NCBI GenBank assembly: GCA_002385815.1
Contig: DGEE01000047.1
Span: 1 to 7,370 of the forward strand
Reading direction: 5' to 3'
DNA from: Hungateiclostridiaceae bacterium UBA3934
GTDB taxonomy: Bacteria; Bacillota; Clostridia; Acetivibrionales; DTU013
DNA length: 7,370 bases
Part shown: positions 1 to 5,515 of the stretch, piece by piece
Layout: the number at the start of each line of letters is the position of its first letter
How positions within the stretch are numbered: the first letter of the stretch is position 1
Translations under genes and position numbers: made by a program
The notes under the pieces: generated by a model
What the model was told of the DNA's origin: nothing
Seen by the model: the letters and a program-made list of their open reading frames with translations, nothing else
Database searches by the model: none

Positions 1-19
1 AGATGTGTATAAGAGACAG
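1..19. other. Residual Nextera (Tn5 mosaic end) adapter, not genomic
   Basis: The first 19 bases read AGATGTGTATAAGAGACAG, which is exactly the Tn5 mosaic-end sequence used in Nextera tagmentation libraries. It sits at the very end of the window, as an untrimmed read end would in a contig. It should be masked. Its presence also warns that the first few hundred bases may rest on few reads. A genuine transposon end is unlikely because nothing like a transposase or partner end lies nearby. Confidence 0.96.
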
Positions 20-130
20 CCTGAGCCTTGCTGCTTTGCCGGGACTGGGTTGGGGTGTCCCTTTACCGCGGACAGGGACACTCCTGAGCCTTGCTGCTTT
101 GCCCTGACTGCGCAGGAGTGTCCCTTTACC
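20..130. repeat. Two copies of a 48-bp palindromic intergenic repeat
   Basis: Bases 20-67 and 83-130 are two direct copies of a 48-bp unit, period 63, identical at 42 of 48 positions. The first 21 and last 13 bases match perfectly and the differences cluster in the middle. Copy 2 is part of a larger palindrome: ACAGGGACACTCCTG-like arm 74-86 pairs perfectly (13 bp) with 113-125 across a 26-nt loop. The end of copy 1 (55-62) also pairs with 74-81, so the arms can fold in alternative ways. The array lies just after the TauE stop codon. It resembles the dispersed imperfect palindromes found between genes in many Clostridia; whether it is dispersed here cannot be seen from one window. Confidence 0.85.
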
Positions 131-134
131 TTTT

Positions 135-879
135 TCAAGCAAAAAGTTTCAAGGCGGCTATGGCTGTCATTATTATAACTATATACCGAAAGATTTTCTC
201 GTTGATCTTTTTCAGTATGTAGTAGCCCGCTACGGCACCCAAAGCTATCAGAGACAGCATTACTGCAGTGATAGCCACGGACCTGGCGCCGATATTATGC
301 CAGAAAAAATCTGCAAAGGCAGTTTTATAAGATTGATCATGAAGAAAAACCAGGAATTTGCCCCAATAAAGTTATTTTTCGTAAAGCCTAAAGCCAACAG
401 GTAGATAGCAAATATGGGGCCTGCAGCATTCCCGATCATTGATGCAAAGCCGCTCAGCACTCCTACAGGGACGTAAAACCAGGCTTCATCCGGCACTTTA
501 ATATTTCAGTGTAAACCAGGACCCCCAGGCAGATTAAAGTGATGATCCCGATCAGCACCAGAAATGTTCTGTCACTGATGTAATTCCCGACAACAACTCC
601 CAGGATTATTCCTGTCAGCGCCCAGGGCAAAGGCAGAAATACCTTTTTCCATTCAATATTTTTACGGTAATAACTGACTGCAAATAGATCGCCTATAAGC
701 AGCATAGGCAGCATTATACCCGTGGAATCTTTGCCTCCAAATGCGGATGCAAGAACAGGTATGGCAAATATCGCAACTCCGGTGATCCCCGTTTTTGAAA
801 AGCCGACCAGCAATGCCACTAAAATTATCGTAATCCATTGCGTCGTACTCAATTCCATTATTTGCAGCAAATGACCCAT
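135..879 (-). pseudogene. TauE/SafE family anion permease, disrupted by two frameshifts
   Basis: TauE/SafE (DUF81) proteins are inner-membrane transporters of sulfite, sulfonates and other small anions, built from two similar four-helix halves. The first half reads from ATG 877-879 with the conserved GFSKTGITG near residue 26. The second half, with GFASMIGNAAGPI, lies one frame over (about 496 to 304), and the last segment (LKKINEKIFRYIV, ending at TGA 135-137) lies in the third frame. Adding one base at the T run 497-499 and one at the A run 304-309 restores a single 248-residue protein, which is the normal family length; the second repair gives QIFFWHNIGA, as expected at that place. The ribosome binding site GAGGAG (887-892) stands 7 nt before the start. 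Both lesions are one-base losses in short homopolymers near a contig end, so sequencing error competes with real decay. Substrate unknown. Confidence 0.85.
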
Positions 880-885
880 GCTTTA

Positions 886-892
886 TCTCCTC
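886..892 (-). promoter_or_regulatory. Ribosome binding site of the TauE gene
   Basis: The minus strand reads GAGGAGA here, 6-7 nt before ATG 877-879. It fixes that start over the in-frame ATG seven codons later (M8), which has no such site. Confidence 0.7.
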
Positions 893-894
893 TT

Positions 895-1002
895 TTAGTT
901 ACTCCGACTTATCAATAATTTGAATACTTCTTTATTTACAACGCCCTCTGCGACAATGCAGACATCTTTTGGTGCGACGTGTCTGGCAGGTTCATCTCTC
1001 AT
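895..1002 (-). CDS. Possible 35-residue small protein between regulator and TauE
   Basis: An ORF of 35 codons starts at ATG 1000-1002, inside the last codons of the regulator gene in another frame, and ends at TAA 895-897, only 15 nt before the TauE start. It begins MRDEPARHVAPKDVCIVAEG and ends with a hydrophobic-basic tail (VFKLLISRSN). It fills almost all of the 112-nt gap between the two larger genes, and AGGAAG lies 4 nt upstream of its start, which would suit translational coupling. No family is recognised, and no signal peptide, double-glycine leader or membrane helix is visible. It could equally be a chance ORF or the tail of a lost gene. Existence is uncertain. Confidence 0.28.
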   Translation of the reverse strand: MRDEPARHVAPKDVCIVAEGVVNKEVFKLLISRSN

Positions 1003-1432
1003 CGCTCTTCCTGGCCGCTGCCTCCATCACGGTCTTCATTCTGGCTTCAAATATCTCTGCCGGTATAAGAGCAATGCCCTCCTCATCACTCAGTACGATC
1101 AGACGTTGCCCATCGGTAAGTCCGAATTTTTCTCTTGCAGCTTTCGGGATGACGATTTGCCCTCGCTCATTGATCGTAACAGAACCCCAGATGTTTTTCC
1201 CTTTCGGTGCAGGAGGAATCAAACCGATCCCGTCTGCCGTTTCGGTCCTGATCAAGCTGTCTATGGTAATGCCATATACCTCAGCAAGACGGCTGCATTT
1301 TTCGATATCCGGGATCGTGGCTCCGCTTTCCCATTTTGCATAAGCCTGTCGGGAAATGCCGATTTTCTCTGCAATTTCTTCCTGAGAATAACCGTGTATA
1401 TTGCGAAGCATAATCAAATTATCTTTCAGCAT
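992..1432 (-). CDS. XRE-family HTH regulator fused to an AbrB-type DNA-binding domain
   Basis: A 146-residue cytoplasmic transcription regulator with two DNA-binding modules. Residues 5-60 form an XRE/Cro-cI helix-turn-helix (GYSQEEIAEKIGISRQAYAKWE, shown here by SQEEIAEKIGISRQA). Residues 83-125 form an AbrB/SpoVT swapped-hairpin domain (ITNERGQIV-like core, VTINERGQIVIPKAAREKFG). AbrB domains dimerise, so the protein probably binds DNA as a dimer with both modules. It starts at ATG 1430-1432, 9 nt after AGGAG (1442-1446), and follows the ABC permease stop by 14 nt; the AAGGAG site overlaps that stop codon. The position after an ABC ATPase and permease suggests an operon-encoded regulator of the exporter. 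Target and signal cannot be read from the sequence. Confidence 0.92.
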   Translation of the reverse strand: MLKDNLIMLRNIHGYSQEEIAEKIGISRQAYAKWESGATIPDIEKCSRLAEVYGITIDSLIRTETADGIGLIPPAPKGKNIWGSVTINERGQIVIPKAAREKFGLTDGQRLIVLSDEEGIALIPAEIFEARMKTVMEAAARKSDER

Positions 1433-1446
1433 GTGACAGGACTCCT

Positions 1447-2100
1447 TTACAAATCGATCATTTCAAAATGCTCACAGGCACGCCTGTACGAAAACAAGGT
1501 CATTATAACATAGCACAGCGCACCTGTACCGAACGATCCAAGCTGCAGGACTATGTGCTCAAAACCAAATGCGTTCAGCATTTCAAGCCCGGGAAAATGG
1601 TGCAGTGCCTCTCCGATCCCGATTGTTAAAAAGGCCGCTATGATGTATAGCACAAAGGGCTTGCCGAATTTATACGCGGTCTTGAAAAATCCGCCAATGA
1701 ATATAACATTAAACAAGCCAAATATCAGAAGCGCCATACCGAGAGCAAACAGATTTGCATTCATCAAAGCATTATCTCTGTATACGGCAGCTTCCGAAAA
1801 TACTGTCATTCGAAGCATGACTGCAACTGCCATCAGAACGAAGCTGCACAGCTCGATAAAGCACGAAAACAGGAATTTCCCCTTTACTACATCCCGCTTC
1901 GCAATGGGAAGCAGTGCCGAGAAGACGATATCATTTGCCTCCCGCGCATTCTGAAAGCTCTGGAATATGCCCAATGTAACAAAAAACACCCCGCAGAGTA
2001 TCGGATAGCCGGGAATGAAAAACATAAAGCCAAAAGCAATAAACAGATAGGAAAGCACTGATGCGCTGAGATTCATTTCTTTTTTTAAAATATCAGTCAT
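1447..2100 (-). CDS. ABC-2 type transporter permease (ABC2_membrane_5-like)
   Basis: A 217-residue integral membrane subunit of an ABC exporter. Six hydrophobic segments are visible at about residues 14-31, 33-49, 76-97, 116-138, 148-164 and 188-204. The motif DIVFSALLPIAKRDVVKGK (57-75), between the second and third helices, is typical of the small ABC-2 permeases that pair with YtrB-like ATPases in Firmicutes. The start chosen is ATG 2098-2100, because AAGGGG (2109-2114) lies 8 nt upstream; a GTG at 2109 would sit inside that site. The start codon overlaps the ATPase stop by 8 nt (ATGACTGA), a sign of coupled translation. Substrate unknown; relatives are linked to peptide or antibiotic stress or to cell-envelope functions. 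Confidence 0.9.
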   Translation of the reverse strand: MTDILKKEMNLSASVLSYLFIAFGFMFFIPGYPILCGVFFVTLGIFQSFQNAREANDIVFSALLPIAKRDVVKGKFLFSCFIELCSFVLMAVAVMLRMTVFSEAAVYRDNALMNANLFALGMALLIFGLFNVIFIGGFFKTAYKFGKPFVLYIIAAFLTIGIGEALHHFPGLEMLNAFGFEHIVLQLGSFGTGALCYVIMTLFSYRRACEHFEMIDL

Positions 2101-2815
2101 TCTGTGCACCCCTTTCCAGCCTTAAAAATGTCTGCTCAAGATTTTCGCCATTTATTGAAAAGCGGTTTGCAAAATCTGCCTTTGGCATTGCGGCAATTAT
2201 TTTACCCCCGGAAATATAGATAATATCGTCTGCACACTTTTCAATATCTGAAATGATATGTGTTGAGAAAAAGATCGCCACTCCGGTTTTTTTCAGCTCT
2301 ATGAACAGTTCCAGAAGCTCATCCCTCGAAAACGGATCCAGCCCGCTGGTGGGCTCGTCCAGAATCAATATCTCAGCTTTATGTGAAAGTGCCAGCAAAA
2401 GATTACATTTCACCTTCATACCTTCCGAAAGCTCAAGCGGAGTCTTATCCTCATCCAGCCGGAACATGGCCAGGTACCTTCGATATGCTTCTTCATCCCA
2501 TGTATCATAAAAACATTTTACAACCTCAGCAATATCGCGGATTTTCTTTCTGGGATACCAGTTCACAGTGCCCGTGGAGTAGCCGATACGCTTCTTTATC
2601 TCTGTTTCATATTCACTCAGAGGTTTATCAAAAAAATAAATCTCTCCACTGTCCGGGTGAACCAGGTTCAGCATGGATTTTATCGTCGTAGTTTTTCCTG
2701 CGCCATTTCTGCCGATAAAGCCTGAAATCCTGCCTGCTTCAAGGGAAAATGACACACTGTTTAACCGAAAGGCGGGATATTCTTTCACCAGATCTCTAAC
2801 AGTTACAATACTCAT
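2093..2815 (-). CDS. ABC transporter ATP-binding protein
   Basis: A 240-residue cytoplasmic ATPase that powers the adjacent permease. Walker A is GRNGAGKTT (35-43), the signature is LSEGMKVK (129-136) in place of LSGGQ, Walker B is ILILDEP (149-155), the D-loop SGLD (157-160) and the switch histidine is in STHI (H186). The usual Q-loop glutamine is not visible: after RIGY (76-79) the sequence is STGTVNWYP, where relatives of the YtrB type carry a glutamine-containing stretch. A short C-terminal segment follows the core. ATG 2813-2815 has GGAGG (2821-2825) 5 nt upstream. It is the first gene of the operon. Being a single-domain ATPase beside one permease, the complex is probably a homodimer of each subunit. 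Confidence 0.95.
   Translation of the reverse strand: MSIVTVRDLVKEYPAFRLNSVSFSLEAGRISGFIGRNGAGKTTTIKSMLNLVHPDSGEIYFFDKPLSEYETEIKKRIGYSTGTVNWYPRKKIRDIAEVVKCFYDTWDEEAYRRYLAMFRLDEDKTPLELSEGMKVKCNLLLALSHKAEILILDEPTSGLDPFSRDELLELFIELKKTGVAIFFSTHIISDIEKCADDIIYISGGKIIAAMPKADFANRFSINGENLEQTFLRLERGAQND
2109..2114 (-). promoter_or_regulatory. Ribosome binding site deciding the permease start
   Basis: The minus strand reads AAGGGG here, 8 nt before ATG 2098-2100 and inside the 3' end of the ATPase gene. It argues against the longer reading from GTG 2109. Confidence 0.65.
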
Positions 2816-2882
2816 AGGCCCCTCCGCGAATCAGATTTATATGAATATTGTAATCCCTGGTTGCCTGAATATCCACCAACTA

Positions 2883-2912
2883 CATATAACAGATTTTTTG
2901 GCATTGTGTTAA
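2883..2912 (-). promoter_or_regulatory. Candidate sigma-A promoter of the ABC operon
   Basis: On the minus strand TTAACA (2907-2912) is followed by 18 nt and TATATG (2883-2888), which is preceded by TG to give an extended -10 of the form TGTTATATG. It lies about 70 nt before the ATPase start. The -35 box matches five of six consensus bases; the -10 is weaker. Confidence 0.38.
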
Positions 2913-2939
2913 GTTTAGTTACGTCGGAGACATAAAATC

Positions 2940-2969
2940 AAAAAAATTTACCCACGTTTTTATAACGTG
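2940..2969 (-). terminator. Weak hairpin with T run, possible terminator
   Basis: CACGTT (2953-2958) pairs with AACGTG (2964-2969) across a 5-nt loop, and on the minus strand a run of seven T follows six bases later (2940-2946). It could end transcription coming from the decayed decarboxylase region before the ABC operon promoter. The stem is short and the T run is displaced, so an operator-type palindrome is an alternative. Confidence 0.35.
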
Positions 2970-3071
2970 AGTAGTTATTTCGCATAAAGCTAAAGAAGCA
3001 TCATCATTACCGCTATAATGCCTCCGGCCACATTTCGGGCAGCACGGGGCTGCACGTCCCGTCGCCGGCGG
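2970..3071. other. Intergenic stretch, no gene seen
   Basis: This stretch follows the stop of the decayed decarboxylase. It is unusually GC-rich around 3021-3071 compared with its flanks and holds a 5-bp hairpin (GCAGC 3039-3043 with GCTGC 3049-3053) and the palindrome CGCCGGCG. No start codon with a ribosome binding site and no T run was found. Confidence 0.5.
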
Positions 3072-3443
3072 TCAGCAGACACTTTCCGCTATCCTCATGA
3101 TCTCTTTCACCGACATATCGATATCCTCATAAGTCGTCTTATACGAACTGACACTGACCCTTATTACAGACTTCCAGTTCCATTTGGATCCTCAAAGCCA
3201 GCAGGCGCCTGATCCCTGGACTCCTTTGATAATCCTGTCCATTATCTCATCCTACTTATACCTGGCCAAAACCTGGTTGAACACGACATCATTCAGTATT
3301 TCAAAGCCTGCTTCTTTCAGCATCTCAGAAAAGTAAACCGCTTTCTGATGCAATTCCCATACAGGATCAGATACGCCCCGTTTCCCCAATCCCTTCAGAG
3401 CAGCCCACATGTCGGGCTTGAGATCATAAGGAATGTCATTAAG
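3072..3443 (-). pseudogene. Remnant of a group II PLP-dependent decarboxylase
   Basis: The minus strand encodes, in one frame, the C-terminal third of the pyridoxal-phosphate-dependent glutamate/tyrosine/aromatic amino acid decarboxylase family. Recognisable pieces are WAALKGLGKRGV, the hallmark LNDVVFNQVL, GVQGSGACWL, and the closing VIRVSVSSYKTTYEDID, which matches the family's RISV-W-TT-DVD ending; it stops at TGA 3072-3074. Two nonsense codons interrupt it: TAG 3252-3254, before DEIMDRII, and TGA 3192-3194, where relatives have glycine (CWLGG). The N-terminal part, including the PLP lysine region, is absent. LNDIPYD (from 3443) recalls the LNVPYD that follows that lysine, so an internal deletion may join it to the WAAL segment, but this is tentative. 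No frameshift is needed, so the decay looks fairly recent. Not functional as seen. Confidence 0.75.
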
Positions 3444-3531
3444 TCTTATCGGTATGGATTTGAAACAATAGTACAGAACTTTGCTGCAACAAATCCGAAA
3501 AGGGAATATTCGCATAAATTCTCTGTAAATC

Positions 3532-3561
3532 TTGATTAAGTCGATTTTTTCAGGCTAAAAT
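3532..3561 (+). promoter_or_regulatory. Candidate promoter of the AAA ATPase gene
   Basis: TTGATT (3532-3537) and TAAAAT (3556-3561) are spaced by 18 nt, 37 nt before the ATG of the ATPase gene. Both boxes match the sigma-A consensus well. Confidence 0.55.
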
Positions 3562-3584
3562 AATATTAGATATTAAAATAGCCT
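3552..3584. repeat. Inverted repeat across the -10 box and leader of the ATPase gene
   Basis: AGGCTA (3552-3557) and TAGCCT (3579-3584) form a perfect 6-bp inverted repeat around a 21-nt AT-rich centre that itself contains TAATATTA (3561-3568). The left arm overlaps the -10 box and the right arm ends at the ribosome binding site AAGGAG (3585-3590). It could be an operator or a leader hairpin that affects ribosome access. Confidence 0.5.
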
Positions 3585-3598
3585 AAGGAGTTGCTACC

Positions 3599-4822
3599 AT
3601 GTATATAAAAAGGCATGCAGAAGCAACTGTCAGCAAACTTTCGAAAATGTTCGGCGCAGTACTTGTAACCGGCCCGCGTCAGGTAGGCAAAACAACCATG
3701 CTGAAAAAAGCGGCAGCCAATGCAGCATACGTTACGCTTGACGATCCGCTGCTGCTTGCCGCAGCAGTGGAACAGAGCGGTACTTTCTTCAAAGACAATC
3801 CACCGCCGGTGTTTATCGATGAGATACAGTATGCACCGAAACTGTTCCCTCAAATGAAAATGATTATCGACAGCGAAAAGAAAAAAGGCTTGTTCTTTAT
3901 GTCAGGATCGCAGCAATTCCACATGATGAAAAACGTAAGCGAATCTCTGGCCGGGCGTCTTGGTTTGCTTACATTGCTGGGTTTATCCATGAGAGAGAAA
4001 CGGGATGTTGATTTTACGGATCCGTTTTTACCTACAATCGATTATTTTTCCGCATACAGTCAGAAAGTAAAAAATCTGTCTTATGATGATGTGTGGTATA
4101 ACATCCATCGCGGCAGTATGCCCGAGTTATATGCGAATAGCGATTTCGACTGGCAAATGTTCTATGGTGCATATGTAAGGACTTATATCGAAAGGGATAT
4201 ACGTGAACTTACACAGGTCAGTGACGAGTTGAAATTCATAAATTTTATGACAGTCGCTGCAAGCCGCATCGGACAACTTTTGAACCTGGCATCTCTTGCC
4301 CGGGATGTGGGAATAAGCCAGCCTACTGCCGAACGTTGGATGTCCATTCTCACAACATCTGGCATCGTATACCTTCTCAAGCCATATTCCGCCAACATCG
4401 CTAAAAGGACAGTGAAAACGCCAAAACTGTATTTCACTGACACGGGTCTTGCAGCATACCTGACAAAATGGAATACTCCTGAAGTATTGAAAAGCGGTGC
4501 AATGGCAGGAGCATTTTTTGAGAACTTCGTAATTTCCGAGATTTTAAAGAGTTATTACAACAAGGGCATCCTGGAACCGCCTCTTTACTTCTACAGGGAC
4601 AAGAATATGAATGAGGTCGACCTGCTGATCGAAGACGGCGGGATCATACATCCGCTTGAAATGAAAAAACACGCCGATCCGAAAAAAGATGATATCGCAG
4701 TATTTTCAGTGCTTGACAGGATACCTTCCGTAAAGCGCGGACCTGGAGGTGTGATTTGCATGTACGACAACCTGGTTACCATAAAAAATAATGACCGTGT
4801 TATCCCGGTAAAATACTTATAA
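3599..4822 (+). CDS. ATP-binding protein, AAA_14 with C-terminal DUF4143
   Basis: A 407-residue protein of the widespread AAA_14/DUF4143 family. The ATPase part has Walker A GPRQVGKT (25-32), Walker B VFIDEIQ (71-77), a sensor-like MSGSQQF (101-107) and a candidate arginine finger in SESLAGR (R120). A winged-helix-like stretch follows (ASLARDVGISQPTAERW, 231-247). The DUF4143 end keeps a PD-(D/E)XK-like pattern: E314, EVD (339-341) and LEMK (353-356). Family biology is poorly known; members are frequent in anaerobe accessory regions, and a DNA-related role is only suggested by the nuclease-like fold. Full length for the family. AAGGAG (3585-3590) is 8 nt before the ATG. It has its own promoter and terminator and no obvious partner gene. 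Confidence 0.95.
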   Translation: MYIKRHAEATVSKLSKMFGAVLVTGPRQVGKTTMLKKAAANAAYVTLDDPLLLAAAVEQSGTFFKDNPPPVFIDEIQYAPKLFPQMKMIIDSEKKKGLFFMSGSQQFHMMKNVSESLAGRLGLLTLLGLSMREKRDVDFTDPFLPTIDYFSAYSQKVKNLSYDDVWYNIHRGSMPELYANSDFDWQMFYGAYVRTYIERDIRELTQVSDELKFINFMTVAASRIGQLLNLASLARDVGISQPTAERWMSILTTSGIVYLLKPYSANIAKRTVKTPKLYFTDTGLAAYLTKWNTPEVLKSGAMAGAFFENFVISEILKSYYNKGILEPPLYFYRDKNMNEVDLLIEDGGIIHPLEMKKHADPKKDDIAVFSVLDRIPSVKRGPGGVICMYDNLVTIKNNDRVIPVKYL

Positions 4823-4861
4823 AGCCGGACATTGAAGATTATATATCCGATGTCCGGCTTT
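4821..4861. terminator. Strong bidirectional terminator between convergent genes
   Basis: AAAGCCGGACAT (4821-4832) pairs perfectly with ATGTCCGGCTTT (4850-4861) around a 17-nt loop. The stem begins within the TAA stop of the ATPase gene. The ends are A/T-rich on both sides, and it sits between convergent genes (4822 plus strand, 4899 minus strand), so it can serve both directions. The T tracts are short. Confidence 0.8.
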
Positions 4862-4898
4862 ACTTACTCCTGTTGATGTGTTCGCTAATTTCAACGGC

Positions 4899-5483
4899 TT
4901 ATTCGTTGTCAGCTAACTTGCCCGGCAGAGGGATATGCCCCAGTGAAACCAGGGGGATACCTTTATAGTGGGTGCGTTCCTCCCCTTCTGTCAAAACACA
5001 GGCAATAACGGAGATCTCAAAACCGATTTCCTTCGCCATGGACAGGACTGCATCCACTGTTCCGCCGGTCGACACCACATCGTCAACGAAACAGAGTTTC
5101 TTTCCCTGGAACCGTTCGTACTTCTCCCTGCCTATCCACAGTTCCTGCTTGCCCTGCGTCGTGATGGATTCGACCAGCACATGCTTCGGATCCCTCATAA
5201 AGGATTTGCGGGATTTGCGCAGTTCAAGATAGCAGTCCATTTCCCTGGCCATCTCCTGGCAAAGTCCCGAGGATTTGGTCTGAACCGTTACAAAGCCGAC
5301 ATAGCTGTAGCCTGCCAGCTTTTTGGTCAGCGCCCTTGCCGCATGTTTGTTCCATTTTGACTCGCCGGTCATATCGAACGAGTATATATGGAAGCCATTT
5401 CCGATCTCCACCAGCGGAAGCTCTATCTCAAGCTCTTCATCTATGCGCACCTTCCACACAGAAGGCCATTTAGGATTAAGCAT
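4899..5483 (-). CDS. Purine-type phosphoribosyltransferase (adenine/xanthine PRT-like)
   Basis: A 194-residue cytoplasmic enzyme of the type I phosphoribosyltransferase fold, transferring the phosphoribosyl group of PRPP to a purine base. The PRPP-binding signature CFVDDVVSTGGT (131-142) has the two adjacent acidic residues and the STGGT loop. RKSRKSF (89-95) corresponds to the RKxxK region of adenine phosphoribosyltransferases, and the ending LVSLGHIPLP resembles the C-terminal end of that group. It is somewhat longer than typical Apt (about 170-180). ATG 5481-5483 follows AGGAGG (5494-5499) by 10 nt. The gene lies 32 nt after an NCS2 nucleobase permease and must share its transcript, which supports purine salvage. 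Adenine, xanthine and guanine remain open as substrates. Confidence 0.9.
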   Translation of the reverse strand: MLNPKWPSVWKVRIDEELEIELPLVEIGNGFHIYSFDMTGESKWNKHAARALTKKLAGYSYVGFVTVQTKSSGLCQEMAREMDCYLELRKSRKSFMRDPKHVLVESITTQGKQELWIGREKYERFQGKKLCFVDDVVSTGGTVDAVLSMAKEIGFEISVIACVLTEGEERTHYKGIPLVSLGHIPLPGKLADNE

Positions 5484-5515
5484 GTCTGCATTTCCTCCTG
5501 AACACTATTTATTCC

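Noticed and set aside
1..130. CRISPR array from the repeated units
   Set aside because: There are only two copies, no spacer of typical length (15 nt between units) and no cas gene in the window.
920..1513. 197-codon plus-strand open frame
   Set aside because: It is antisense to the XRE-AbrB regulator, has no ribosome binding site and its protein has no family features.
2921..3071. Minus-strand open stretch of about 50 codons containing CCPKCGRRH, a zinc-ribbon-like string
   Set aside because: It has no start codon, only one CxxC pair, and runs through the hairpin at 2953-2969; chance is the better explanation.
3192..3254. Pyrrolysine (TAG) or selenocysteine (TGA) recoding of the decarboxylase
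   Set aside because: The N-terminal part of the gene is missing, both stop types occur, and the TGA replaces a conserved glycine, so decay explains it better. No SECIS-like hairpin was recognised.
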